Positions 26,313 through 34,929 of a DNA stretch of 39,533 bases are shown one piece after another (the stretch's first letter is position 1; each line of letters opens with the position of its first letter). The notes below the pieces were generated by a model. The model was not told where the DNA came from. It was given only the letters and a program-made list of their open reading frames with translations, and ran no database searches. The DNA comes from Clostridium punense. Its GTDB lineage: Bacteria; Bacillota; Clostridia; Clostridiales; Clostridiaceae. The position numbers and the translations under genes are program-made. The stretch lies in the NCBI RefSeq assembly GCF_017874425.1, contig NZ_JAGGLL010000033.1:1-39533 (forward strand), written 5' to 3'.

Positions 26313-27512
26313 ATGAAAAAGAGAAGTGCAATACTTAGTTTATTACTATCAATGATATTTTCACTACAACTTTGTGCAGTGCCAGTTAAGGCTTTAGCAC
26401 CAAAGACAAAGGAAAATGCGCCTGCTAATAATGCAGTTGGTTTTGAGCCAGATGCTAGATCAGCTCTATTAATAGAGCCAACTACTGGAAAAGTTCTATA
26501 CGAGAAAAATTCAAAAGAAAAATTTGCTCCTGCTTCTGTAACAAAGATAATGACTATGCTTTTAGCTATGGAAGCGATAGACAGTGGTAAAGTTAAGCTT
26601 TCTGATAAAATAGTTTGTAGTGAAAAAGTTAAGTCCATGGGTGGAAGTAGTATGATTCTTGATACTGGCGAAGTTAGAACAGTAGAGGAAATATTAAAGG
26701 GTATAGCAATTGCATCAGGAAATGATGCTGCTGTTGCTATGGCGGAATTCTTAGAAGGTAGTGAAGAGGCTTTCGTAGTTAAGATGAATGAAAAAGCTAA
26801 AGAACTAGGAATGAATGACACAACTTTTAGAAATTGTACTGGATTAAGTGCTGATGGACATTTATCTACAGCTAACGATATTGCATTAATGTCTAGAGAA
26901 TTACTTAAACATCCAACTATACTAAAGTATTCATCAATTTACATGGAAACTATTTCTGATGGTAGAAAGAGTCCAATAGAATTAGTTAACCATAATAAGC
27001 TTGTAAGATTTTACAAAGGTTGTGATGGTTTAAAAACAGGGTTTACTCAAGAAGCTATGTACTGTATTTCTGCTACAGCAGTAAGAAATGATGTAAGAAT
27101 GCTAGCAGTAATAATGGGTGCTCCAAGTTATAAACAAAGAAATGCTGATGCAAGTAAACTAATGGATTATGGTTTTGCTAAATTTGAAAGTAAAAATATA
27201 ATTGCAAAGGATTCAGAAGTTGAAAAAGTAGCTCTAGATAAGAAAGGTGAGAAGTTCTACATTGCAAAAGCAAAAGATGATGTCAAAGTAACCCTTGAAA
27301 GAGGAACAGAAGATCAAGTGACTAAAAAAGTTACTATTGACCCAAATCTTAAAGGCTTTAAAGAAGGAGATATAGTAGGATATTGTGAAGTTTTCGTTGG
27401 AGATAATCTTGTTAAGAAGATTGACTTATACAGTGACAGAGAAGTAAAACAATCACAATTCCTTAATAACCTTAAAAATATGCTTACAGATATTTTTGAT
27501 CACGCTATATAG
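26313..27512 (+). CDS. dacF: D-alanyl-D-alanine carboxypeptidase (DacF type)
   Basis: Low-molecular-weight penicillin-binding protein that trims peptidoglycan stems. It is 399 aa. A signal peptide spans residues about 1-29. The SxxK motif is S75-V-T-K78, followed by SGN (ASGND) and KTG (GLKTGFT). A C-terminal PBP5-type domain and an amphipathic tail (FLNNLKNMLTDIFDHAI) for membrane contact complete it. Position after deoB/pnp/pdp matches B. subtilis dacF, a forespore gene. I saw no clear sigma-F promoter. Confidence 0.93.
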   Translation: MKKRSAILSLLLSMIFSLQLCAVPVKALAPKTKENAPANNAVGFEPDARSALLIEPTTGKVLYEKNSKEKFAPASVTKIMTMLLAMEAIDSGKVKLSDKIVCSEKVKSMGGSSMILDTGEVRTVEEILKGIAIASGNDAAVAMAEFLEGSEEAFVVKMNEKAKELGMNDTTFRNCTGLSADGHLSTANDIALMSRELLKHPTILKYSSIYMETISDGRKSPIELVNHNKLVRFYKGCDGLKTGFTQEAMYCISATAVRNDVRMLAVIMGAPSYKQRNADASKLMDYGFAKFESKNIIAKDSEVEKVALDKKGEKFYIAKAKDDVKVTLERGTEDQVTKKVTIDPNLKGFKEGDIVGYCEVFVGDNLVKKIDLYSDREVKQSQFLNNLKNMLTDIFDHAI

Positions 27513-27562
27513 ATTAGTTTAGTTTAAATAGAATATAAGTTATTATTACTATGGAAAGATAA

Positions 27563-27680
27563 AGGATTCTATGTTTTAATTCTAACTTATTCAGTATGAA
27601 TTAAAATTCTATTCATAAACCCTTAAAGGAACAAGGTGAGGACTTACGTATAAGTTAAGTTTTAAATCTGGTTCCTTATA
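27563..27680 (+). repeat. GGGAACC repeat family, copy 4
   Basis: AGGATTCTATG, a shared AACTTATTCAGTATG segment, CCCTTAAAGGAACAAGG, GTATAAGTTAAGTTTT and CTGGTTCCTTAT follow in the family order. It is most similar to copy 5. Confidence 0.7.
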
Positions 27681-27691
27681 ATGAAAGATAT

Positions 27692-27727
27692 AAAAATAAA
27701 CTCCTAAAATTTAGGGGTTTATTTTTA
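27692..27727 (+). terminator. Terminator downstream of dacF
   Basis: AAATAAACTCCTAAA pairs with TTTAGGGGTTTATTT, followed by T. It lies between repeat copies 4 and 5, about 180 bases after dacF. Confidence 0.7.
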
Positions 27728-27750
27728 TTCATTCATTATAAGTTTATACA

Positions 27751-27868
27751 GAGGTTCCATGATGGGATGTTAACTTATTCAGTATGGATAAAATTCATCC
27801 GTATAAACTACTAAAAGAAGTAGTATAGGACTGATATAAAAATTAGATTTTAACCACGGGGCCCTATG
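27751..27868 (+). repeat. GGGAACC repeat family, copy 5
   Basis: AGGTTCCATG, AACTTATTCAGTATG, a degenerate middle block, GGACTGATATAAAAATTAGA and GGGGCCCTAT. It is a tandem partner of copy 4 (period about 188 bases). Confidence 0.65.
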
Positions 27869-28069
27869 AAAATAACTTCTAAAATAACTTTTACTTTAAA
27901 GATGAGGGTACAAGTTATGAAGATGAAGTTTATGACTGGACTCATTAGATTATTATGTAGAAATAGTGTTGCAACTTATATATTTAAGATGAATTTTGGA
28001 TTAAAATGAGTTATAATAAGATGAAACTTACCTGGTAAGGGATTAAAAAATTCTATTTAGGAGAAGCAT
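27869..28069. other. Gene-free stretch before scpA
   Basis: A 35-codon frame (27902-28009) is open but lacks a ribosome site. A TATAAT near 28012 lacks a clear -35. Nothing else is recognised. Confidence 0.4.
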
Positions 28070-28810
28070 ATGTCGCTTAGTATAAAGATAACCAATTTTG
28101 AAGGCCCTTTTGATTTATTATTACACTTAATTAAAAAAAATGAAATGGACATATATAACATAAGAATATTAGAAATAACAAATCAATACTTAGACATTCT
28201 AAAGCAGATGAAAGAAATGGATTTAGATATAACTTCTGAGTTTATAGTTATAGCAGCAACTTTAATAGAAATTAAGTCTAAAATTCTTCTACCAAAGCCT
28301 AAAGTAGAGAATGAAGAGGAAAATGAAGAAGATGCTGCAAAGGAATTAATTAATAAAATTGTCTTATACAAAAAATTCAAAGTTGCAGCAGAATTTCTTT
28401 TAGAAAGAGAAAGAGAAACTGGAATAATGTTCAGTAAAAAACCTGAAATAATTGAAGAAAAAAATTATAAGGAAACCACAGCAGACTTATTAAAAAACAT
28501 TACAATGCTAGATTTATATAACATATATAATGAACTTATGAATAACTACTTAAATAAGGCTAACCCTGAGGCAACCATTGAAGATAAAATAAAAATGGAA
28601 ACTTATAAGATAGAAGATAAGATGGGTGAGCTTCAAAATATAATTAAATTAACTCCAAAAGTTCATTTTACTAATCTTTTAAAGAGTTATAAAAGCAAAA
28701 CAGAAGTTATAGTAACTTTTTTAGCATTACTAGAACTTATTAAATTAAAGAACGTAAAAGTAATTCAAGAAGGTAATTTTAAAGAAATTTATATAGAGAG
28801 GATTGAATAG
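28070..28810 (+). CDS. scpA: Segregation and condensation protein A
   Basis: Kleisin subunit of the SMC condensin complex, 246 aa. The N-terminal FEGPFDLLLHLIKKNEMDIY motif is diagnostic. ITSEFIVIAATLIEIKSKILLP and a C-terminal winged-helix region (VTFLALLELIKLKNV) follow. AGGAGAAG precedes the ATG. It is paired with scpB. Confidence 0.96.
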   Translation: MSLSIKITNFEGPFDLLLHLIKKNEMDIYNIRILEITNQYLDILKQMKEMDLDITSEFIVIAATLIEIKSKILLPKPKVENEEENEEDAAKELINKIVLYKKFKVAAEFLLERERETGIMFSKKPEIIEEKNYKETTADLLKNITMLDLYNIYNELMNNYLNKANPEATIEDKIKMETYKIEDKMGELQNIIKLTPKVHFTNLLKSYKSKTEVIVTFLALLELIKLKNVKVIQEGNFKEIYIERIE

Positions 28811-28811
28811 T

Positions 28812-29405
28812 ATGGATAGCATTTCATTAGAACAACTAGAACTTGAAGATACTTCTTATAAAAATGTTTATTATTCAATTATAGAAGCTCTATTATTTGC
28901 TAGTGGTGACCCATTACATATTAATACTATAGCTTCAATAATTGAAGGTTCTATAGAATTTACTGAAAAACTTATGGATGATATGATAAGAAACCTTGAG
29001 AGTGATAAAGCTAGAGGAGTAAGAATTATCAATACTAATAGTGAGTATCAAATGGTTACTAAACCAGCAAATAGTGATCAAATACAAAAGCTATTAAAAA
29101 CAAATATAAGACAATCACTTTCAAGAGCTGCTTTAGAAACCCTTGCAATAATAGCCTATAAACAACCAATAACTAGAGTTGAAATAGAGGAAATTAGAGG
29201 TGTAAAAAGTGATAGAGCTATTACAACTTTAGTAGAAAAAAGTCTTATAAAAGAAAGTGGAAAAAAAGAGGTAGTGGGAAGGCCTAACCTGTATAATACC
29301 ACTGATGAATTTTTAAAGCATTTTAACTTTAACAATTTGGACCAATTACCTACTCTAGAGAGTTTTGTTAAAGATATTGATCTTGATGTTGAAGCGGTAG
29401 AATAA
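28812..29405 (+). CDS. scpB: Segregation and condensation protein B
   Basis: KITE subunit that binds ScpA, 197 aa, with two winged-helix domains. IIEALLFASGDPL near the N terminus and ALETLAIIAYKQPITRVEIEEIRG in the second domain are family hallmarks, as is VGRPNLYNTTDEFL. The frame begins at TTG 28803, but AGAGAGGA at 28795-28802 abuts it. ATG 28812, one base after the scpA stop, has normal spacing. Confidence 0.96.
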   Translation: MDSISLEQLELEDTSYKNVYYSIIEALLFASGDPLHINTIASIIEGSIEFTEKLMDDMIRNLESDKARGVRIINTNSEYQMVTKPANSDQIQKLLKTNIRQSLSRAALETLAIIAYKQPITRVEIEEIRGVKSDRAITTLVEKSLIKESGKKEVVGRPNLYNTTDEFLKHFNFNNLDQLPTLESFVKDIDLDVEAVE

Positions 29406-29479
29406 TATTAGATTTATCAGAGGTAATTAATTGGTTAATTGGGACCAGTTATCATAGAAACTATTTAATAGAAATTCAT

Positions 29480-29520
29480 AAAAACTAAAAAACTGTGTAT
29501 ACACAGTCTTTTAGTTTTTA
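29480..29520. terminator. Bidirectional terminator between scpB and ytfJ
   Basis: AAAAACTAAAA and TTTTAGTTTTT flank the perfect palindrome ACTGTGTATACACAGT. It serves the convergent genes on both strands. Confidence 0.9.
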
Positions 29521-29526
29521 TAAGTT

Positions 29527-29994
29527 TTATTCAGCAGGGTCACATGGGTCAAAAGGAACGGTTCCTTTTGAAGGATCTTTTACAATTGTTTCTGCACAGC
29601 ATTCTTTTTCATTCTCATTATCTTTACTAAACATATTTTTAAACATATCCATAATTTGAGGAACTGTATCTACAATCTTATCGTAGGTACTATGATGATC
29701 CACAGGAAGCATTCTTATAGATTCTCCTCTTACAACTAAGAAACCTACTGGCTTAATTGATATTCCTGCTCCAGAACCTCCACCAAAAGGATGTCTATCA
29801 CATTTATCTACTTCTCTTATGTTTTCAAATTCTGTTCCTCCTGATGCAAAACCAAAGGATACCCTAGAAATAGGTATTATTACTGTTCCGTCATAGGCAG
29901 TAACCGGTTCACCTACTACAGTATTTACATCAATCATGTCCTTAATACTTTCCATGGTACTTTTCATTAAATTTTCTATTGGATGATTATCCAT
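29527..29994 (-). CDS. ytfJ: GerW/YtfJ family sporulation protein
   Basis: A 155-aa product of the GerW family, required for germination responses in B. subtilis, where ytfJ is a forespore gene. It begins HPIENLMKSTMESIKDMIDVNTVVGEP and holds the glycine-rich GFASGGTEF and GGGSGAGISIKPVGFLVV segments. The C-terminal tail is Cys/Pro-rich (ECCAETI). It overlaps the DUF2953 gene by 8 bases, and this pairing is common in clostridia. Confidence 0.92.
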   Translation of the reverse strand: MDNHPIENLMKSTMESIKDMIDVNTVVGEPVTAYDGTVIIPISRVSFGFASGGTEFENIREVDKCDRHPFGGGSGAGISIKPVGFLVVRGESIRMLPVDHHSTYDKIVDTVPQIMDMFKNMFSKDNENEKECCAETIVKDPSKGTVPFDPCDPAE

Positions 29995-30577
29995 TTTGAG
30001 CTTCCTCCTTATATTTCACCTTAGGTATTTTAAGTTTTTTAGATCCAAACTTTAAGTTGTAAATAATAATAATGCATATATATATAACTTTTGCTAAATT
30101 AATGAAAATTATACTAGTAATTTCAAAATTTAAGTAAAATTTGTTATAGGTAGGTTTTATTTCTGATTTAAAATCTTTTAAGTTAAAAAATAAACTCAAA
30201 CTTGCGGCTACAAAGCTAAGTAGTTGGTGCAAAAGACCATAAGCAAAGGCAGTATATGCAGCATCATCTAAGGAATAATTAATGTTAATTTTCATTTTAA
30301 GGGATAACTTATATTTATTTTTTCTAAGTAGCCTTATAATCTTTTTAGCATTATGAGGATTAACTAAATCTTTATGTATAACTTCTTCCTCAATTTTATC
30401 ATTTGCTTTTACTGAGGCTTTCTTTATTTTCTTTTTCAACCTTTTAGTTATATTTATTTCTTTATTATATATTCTAATGTGAGCTTTTTTACCAGAAAAA
30501 CTCAGTGTTATTTTAAGTGGAATAGGTAACAATAATATTGCTAATATTATAAAAAAAATAATAAGTAAAGTTTTCAA
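29987..30577 (-). CDS. DUF2953 membrane-anchored protein
   Basis: A 196-aa protein with an N-terminal hydrophobic helix, a basic cytoplasmic stretch rich in lysine, and DUF2953-like segments (DDAAYTAFAYGLLHQLL). It ends in a second hydrophobic region. An ATG at 30637 is in frame, but GGAGG at 30585-30589 lies seven bases before TTG 30577. A promoter-like TTGTAT-18-TATAAT also overlaps the longer reading, so I choose TTG 30577. It is co-transcribed with ytfJ. Function is unknown; a spore role is inferred from the neighbour. Confidence 0.75.
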   Translation of the reverse strand: MKTLLIIFFIILAILLLPIPLKITLSFSGKKAHIRIYNKEINITKRLKKKIKKASVKANDKIEEEVIHKDLVNPHNAKKIIRLLRKNKYKLSLKMKININYSLDDAAYTAFAYGLLHQLLSFVAASLSLFFNLKDFKSEIKPTYNKFYLNFEITSIIFINLAKVIYICIIIIYNLKFGSKKLKIPKVKYKEEAQNG

Positions 30578-30607
30578 ATTAAGGCCTCCAAAATTTTTAT
30601 ATTCATT

Positions 30608-30637
30608 ATTATATCCATTAAAGTATGGTGTATACAA
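30608..30637 (-). promoter_or_regulatory. Promoter for the DUF2953-ytfJ pair
   Basis: On the minus strand TTGTAT (30632-30637) and TATAAT (30608-30613) have an 18-base spacer. The same bases read GTATA, 14 bases, GGATATAATA, which resembles a sigma-F promoter with short spacing. That would fit the forespore expression known for ytfJ. Confidence 0.5.
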
Positions 30638-30681
30638 AAATGGTTAATTTTACATTTAAATTCTACTTAAGGGGTGAAATT

Positions 30682-31785
30682 ATGAGAAAAAAGCTTTTAA
30701 AGTTTTACTCAATGTTAATTATTGTGGCAATATTAAGTAATATATCTATTGAAGTTTATAGTAAACCATTAAGAGTTAATGCAATATCAGCTATTGCAAT
30801 TGACGGAAATACAGGGATTGTTTTATTTGAACAAAATGGTCATAAGGTAATTCCAATGGCTAGTACTACGAAAATAATAACTTGTTTAGTAGCACTAAAA
30901 TACGGAAATTTAGATGAAAAATTTGAAATATCAAAAAATGCTGCTTCAATTAGAGGATCAAAGGTTGGATATAAGAGTGGAGAGACGGTTACTTTAAGAG
31001 AATTATTGCATGGACTAATGCTTAAATCAGGAAATGATTGTGCCATAGCAATAGCAGAAGGAATGAGCGGATCTATAGAAAAGTTTTGTAATTTAATGAA
31101 TGAATATGCCTTACAAATTGGACTTGTAGATAGTCATTTTGAGTCTCCTCATGGACTAGATAGTATGTATCATTACTCTTCAGCCTATGATTTAGCAATA
31201 GCCACAATGAAGGCTAAAGAAATAAAGGAGTTTAATGATATAGTATCAGCAAAGCTTGTTGATGGTGCTGAAAATGGATTTACAAGAAGTTTTCAGAACA
31301 TAAATAAGATATTATATCAAATACCAGAGGCTAATGGTGTAAAAACTGGATATACTGGTGGGGCAGGAAAATGCTTAGTAAGCTCCGTTAAGTATGATAA
31401 CAGCGATATAATAATCGTAACTTTGAACTGCAGTAATAGATGGGAAGAAACCAAAAGAATTTATGATTTTGTGAAAGAAAATTATACCTACAAGAAAATA
31501 GTAGCTAAAGATGAAATTTTAGGTCAAGTTTCAGTAGGAGATGAAAAGAATAAAATAGATTTAGTTAGTGATAGAGATATAATTATACCTGTAAAACAAG
31601 ATCAAGTTATAGGCAAGGAAGTGCAAATACCAAAGGCCGTAGTAAAAAAAGATGTAGAAGCTGGAGAAAACATAGGAATGGTGGTAATTACCAATGAAAA
31701 ATCAGTACTTATGAAAGCTCCCTTAAAAACTACAAAAGGATTTAAAGACAAGAACTTAATACGATTTATAAAAGAAGCTTTTTAA
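30682..31785 (+). CDS. D-alanyl-D-alanine carboxypeptidase (DacB/PBP5 type)
   Basis: Second D,D-carboxypeptidase of the window, 367 aa. A signal peptide lies at residues 1-27. SxxK is S61-T-T-K64, with SGN (KSGNDCAIA) and KTG (GVKTGYTG). The C-terminal region repeats acidic/lysine beta segments, as in PBP5-type domains. Place beside scpAB and ytfJ suggests a spore cortex role, which is inference. The frame starts at 30625, but AGGGGTGA precedes ATG 30682. Divergent from the DUF2953 gene. Confidence 0.9.
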   Translation: MRKKLLKFYSMLIIVAILSNISIEVYSKPLRVNAISAIAIDGNTGIVLFEQNGHKVIPMASTTKIITCLVALKYGNLDEKFEISKNAASIRGSKVGYKSGETVTLRELLHGLMLKSGNDCAIAIAEGMSGSIEKFCNLMNEYALQIGLVDSHFESPHGLDSMYHYSSAYDLAIATMKAKEIKEFNDIVSAKLVDGAENGFTRSFQNINKILYQIPEANGVKTGYTGGAGKCLVSSVKYDNSDIIIVTLNCSNRWEETKRIYDFVKENYTYKKIVAKDEILGQVSVGDEKNKIDLVSDRDIIIPVKQDQVIGKEVQIPKAVVKKDVEAGENIGMVVITNEKSVLMKAPLKTTKGFKDKNLIRFIKEAF

Positions 31786-31804
31786 AAAAGTTGAAATAGG
31801 TTAT

Positions 31805-31844
31805 AGGCTATATCCATAGGTTAATATGGGTATAGCTTATTTTT
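31805..31844 (+). terminator. Terminator after the second D,D-carboxypeptidase
   Basis: AGGCTATATCCATA (31805-31818) pairs with TATGGGTATAGCTT (31825-31838), with G-T pairs, followed by ATTTTTAT. Confidence 0.75.
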
Positions 31845-32008
31845 ATGCATGTAGCACCTTAAGCTATGTCCTTGGATTAAAAATCTTAACCATAATTGAA
31901 AAGGTCTCCTCTACTAGAATATATTTAGGTTTCAAGTAATAGCTTTTGCAGTAACATTTATTAGGAACTTAAATATTCTAATAGTATAGTAAGCTAGGAG
32001 GATTAAGC

Positions 32009-33004
32009 ATGAGTTATGAACCATATAACTGCATAGATTGTGGCAGTGAATATTGTCCATGTCATTTAGCTGAATCAGGGAATTGTATTCTTTGTTCACA
32101 CCTAGATGGTAAGGACTTTTGCGATTGTCGTAATTGGAACGGGGTATGTATTTATCAAGAATTTGTTGAAAATAACTTTAGAGCAAAGCCAGGAAGAAAA
32201 TATAATAGCTTTAAAATAGTATATAAAGAAAAAATAGAAGATAGAATTTTAACTTTTAAAATAAAAGCTAGTGATAAATTAATTAGTGATTTAGTGAATC
32301 CAGGTTCCTTTGTATTTATTAGGAGACCAGACTGTGAATCAACTTTTGATACTCCCATATGTGTTATGGATTGTGATACTAAAAATGAAACAATTACCTT
32401 AGCTATGGAAATTAAGGGTGTAAAAACAAAGGCATTAGATGATTTAGAAGTGGGACAAAATATATTGGTTAAAGGACCATTTTGGAATGGAATATTAGGG
32501 CTTAAATCAGTATTAGAAACAAAAAATAAAATATGCTTACTTATTGCTAGGGGTATAGGGCAGGCTCCCATGGTGCCAGTTATAGAAAGGCTTAAGCAAA
32601 ATGGAAATAAACTAATTGTAATCATTGACAAAAAGCCTTTTGAAAACATCTTTATAAGTCCTATTTTAGAAAAGCATGATTGTTCAGTACTAGAATGTAC
32701 TACTTTGCTTCAAGGGGGAATTCTTAGCGAGGAGTGCAGAAAGTTACTCTGGGAAATTCTTTCTAAAGAAGATATTTCTCTAGTTCACTGTGATGGAGCG
32801 GATATATTGAATTATCAAATAATGAAAATAATAGAAGCTTTTAATAGAGAAATTCATTTTTCTTGCTGCAATAATGAAAAAATGTGTTGTGGAGAAGGGG
32901 TATGTGGATGCTGCACAATCATGAATAATGATGAGAAATTAAGAAGACTTTGCAAGATGCAAACAGACCCTAAATATATATTTGAAGGGAGGAGACTATT
33001 TTGA
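32009..33004 (+). CDS. PyrK-like FAD/NAD-binding electron transfer protein with Cys-rich N terminus
   Basis: A 331-aa member of the ferredoxin-reductase-like family of dihydroorotate/sulfide dehydrogenase electron transfer subunits. Residues 1-47 carry nine cysteines (C9, C12, C17, C19 and others), an extra domain not found in PyrK. A flavin-binding barrel and a nucleotide-binding domain (LIARGIGQAPMVPV) follow. The C-terminal MCCGEGVCGCC supplies a [2Fe-2S] site. AGGAGG precedes the ATG. Its stop overlaps the next gene by 4 bases, so the two probably form one redox complex. The physiological substrate is unknown. Confidence 0.8.
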   Translation: MSYEPYNCIDCGSEYCPCHLAESGNCILCSHLDGKDFCDCRNWNGVCIYQEFVENNFRAKPGRKYNSFKIVYKEKIEDRILTFKIKASDKLISDLVNPGSFVFIRRPDCESTFDTPICVMDCDTKNETITLAMEIKGVKTKALDDLEVGQNILVKGPFWNGILGLKSVLETKNKICLLIARGIGQAPMVPVIERLKQNGNKLIVIIDKKPFENIFISPILEKHDCSVLECTTLLQGGILSEECRKLLWEILSKEDISLVHCDGADILNYQIMKIIEAFNREIHFSCCNNEKMCCGEGVCGCCTIMNNDEKLRRLCKMQTDPKYIFEGRRLF

Positions 33005-34278
33005 AGGTTGTAGTTATTGGTGGAGGTTGGGCAGGATGTGGAGCAGCCATAACTGCTAGAAAAGCTGGTGCGGAAGTAGTGCTGCTTGAAAAAACCGATC
33101 TACTTCTTGGAGTAGGTAATGTAGGCGGTATTATGAGAAATAATGGCAGATACACTGCAGCTGAGGAACTTATAGCCCTTGGTGCTGGAGATTTAATAAA
33201 TATAACAGATGCAAATACAAGGCATAAAAATGTGAATTTTCCTGGACATGAACATGCATGGCTTTATGATGTAAATAAAATAGAACCTGCAGTGAGAAGA
33301 CATATAATAAGTCTAGGAATTGAAGTAAAAGTGGTTACAAGAGTTGTAGATGTAGAGCGAATGGATAACAGAATTACAGGTGTTTACTTATCAGATGGAA
33401 CCTTTGTAGAAGGCGATGTATTTGTTGAAACAACAGGCTCTACTGGACCTATGGGAAATTGTTTGAGATATGGTAATGGATGTTCTATGTGTGTTTTAAG
33501 ATGCCCTGCCTTTGGACCAAGAATAAGTGTTAGTTATAGAGCAGGCATTGAAGATATAAAAGGAGAAAGAGATGAAGATATCTACGGTGCTTTTAGTGGT
33601 TCTTGTAAATTGGCTAAAGAAACCCTTTCAAAAGAAATTGCAGAGGAGCTAAACGAAAAAGGCGTTGTGGTTTTAAAAGTTCCTCAAGAAGATATAAATT
33701 TAGATAAATTAAAGCAAAAGGTTTGTCAGCAATATGCACTAAAAGAGTTTGCTGAAAATATAGTGCTGCTAGACACAGGTCATGCAAAACTAATGACTTC
33801 TTATTATCCATTAGAGAAGTTAAGAAAAATTCCAGGCCTTGAGGATGCTAAATTTGTAGACCCCTATGCAGGAGGAAAAGGAAACTCCATAAGATACCTA
33901 TCAGTGGCACCAAGAACTGATGACTTAAGAGTTGTTGGCCTTGATAATTTATTCTGCGGTGGAGAAAAAAGTGGCTTATTTGTTGGCCACACAGAAGCTA
34001 TTGCAACCGGTTCTCTAGCGGGATACAATGCGGTGAGAAGTCAACTAGGTATGCCATTACTTATACTACCAAGACTTCTTGCCATTGGCGATATCATAGC
34101 CTTTGCTAATGAGAAGGTAATGACAAGAGAAGGAAGAAGAAATAGATACACCTTTGCTGGAGCAGAGTACTTCCAAAGAATGAAGGATTTAGGACTATAC
34201 ACTTTAGACACTGAGGAAATTAAAAACAGAGTAAAAAGATTGAACCTTGATAATATATTTAATCAAAAATTAATATAG
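33001..34278 (+). CDS. FAD-dependent oxidoreductase
   Basis: A 425-aa flavoprotein with an N-terminal dinucleotide fold (VVIGGGWAGCGAA, residues 4-16) and a GVGNVGGIMRNNGRY loop. A Cys cluster (NGCSMCVLRCP, about residues 160-170) and a late FAD-contact region (DNLFCGGEKSGLFVGHTEAI) follow. The layout resembles TrmFO/GidA-type flavoproteins, but there is no basis for assigning that reaction. It starts at TTG, overlapping the upstream stop (TTGA), with GGGAGGAG before it. It probably accepts or donates electrons through the PyrK-like partner. Confidence 0.8.
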   Translation: MKVVVIGGGWAGCGAAITARKAGAEVVLLEKTDLLLGVGNVGGIMRNNGRYTAAEELIALGAGDLINITDANTRHKNVNFPGHEHAWLYDVNKIEPAVRRHIISLGIEVKVVTRVVDVERMDNRITGVYLSDGTFVEGDVFVETTGSTGPMGNCLRYGNGCSMCVLRCPAFGPRISVSYRAGIEDIKGERDEDIYGAFSGSCKLAKETLSKEIAEELNEKGVVVLKVPQEDINLDKLKQKVCQQYALKEFAENIVLLDTGHAKLMTSYYPLEKLRKIPGLEDAKFVDPYAGGKGNSIRYLSVAPRTDDLRVVGLDNLFCGGEKSGLFVGHTEAIATGSLAGYNAVRSQLGMPLLILPRLLAIGDIIAFANEKVMTREGRRNRYTFAGAEYFQRMKDLGLYTLDTEEIKNRVKRLNLDNIFNQKLI

Positions 34279-34284
34279 AAATTT

Positions 34285-34327
34285 AAAGGAGCAGAAATGT
34301 TTGGAGTTTCTGCTCCTTTAGGTTTTT
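34285..34327 (+). terminator. Terminator after the flavoprotein pair
   Basis: AAAGGAGCAGAAA (34285-34297) and TTTCTGCTCCTTT (34307-34319) form a perfect 13-bp stem, followed by a GG and five T. Confidence 0.92.
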
Positions 34328-34740
34328 AAGGAAAGAAACAGGTGGAAATACGGTATAGCTAAGGATATATTTTTATAATGAGGGCATGTAATTTGTAGGG
34401 GAAGAACTAAGCTATTTCAATTGAAATCCTCTGAAACCTGCATAAACACTATATATTGTTATAAATATTTAAAGATAACCATAAGTATTGTTATGTTCAA
34501 ATATTTTTATATTGTTAAAAAGATATATTTTCTTAGGAAAACACACTACTTAAGCAAGTATAGTTGTTGAAGATTCATGGGGCTAAGCTTTGTAAGTCAG
34601 CATTGTAGCTTGAAGCTTTTCTGTGAGAGATTAGAGGAGTTAGCTGAGGAATATATAGCTATGACTTATACAGTGGTGAATAGATTTAGTTTTAAATAGG
34701 AGAAGGGGTTAAAAAGTAAGTCATAACATTTGTTATAATT
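34328..34740. other. Gene-free stretch
   Basis: A 40-codon frame (34577-34699) reads plausibly at its end (ERLEELAEEYIAM) but has no ribosome site, and may be a decayed gene. A TATAAT at 34733-34738 lies just before the hairpin at 34741. Nothing else is recognised. Confidence 0.35.
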
Positions 34741-34814
34741 AAAAAAAGCAGCCACTAAGAAAAGTATTCAAGGAGCTAGTACCTCCTGGAGTAATTTTCT
34801 CAGTGGCTGTTTTT
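34741..34814. other. Long bipartite hairpin with A and T tails
   Basis: CAGCCACTAAGAAAA (34749-34763) pairs with TTTTCTCAGTGGCTG (34795-34809), with 14 of 15 bases matching. An inner AGGAG/CTCCT stem (34771-34775 with 34783-34787) caps it. Seven A precede and five T follow. It could be a bidirectional terminator or a short structured RNA. Confidence 0.6.
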
Positions 34815-34929
34815 CTGTGTCTTAAAATTTAAATTCAATTAATAGGTAGGTAATTTATAGATAAGGCTTTCAAGATTATTAAGTCTTAGTTGTAAAGTGC
34901 TTTTAATTTAAGTTTTATGAATCAATGAA

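Noticed and set aside
27902-28009. 35-codon frame rich in Met and Lys before scpA
   Set aside because: No ribosome site at sensible spacing, and it sits among degraded repeats.
34577-34699. 40-codon frame that might be a gene remnant
   Set aside because: No ribosome site and no recognisable domain; mentioned only as part of the gene-free stretch.
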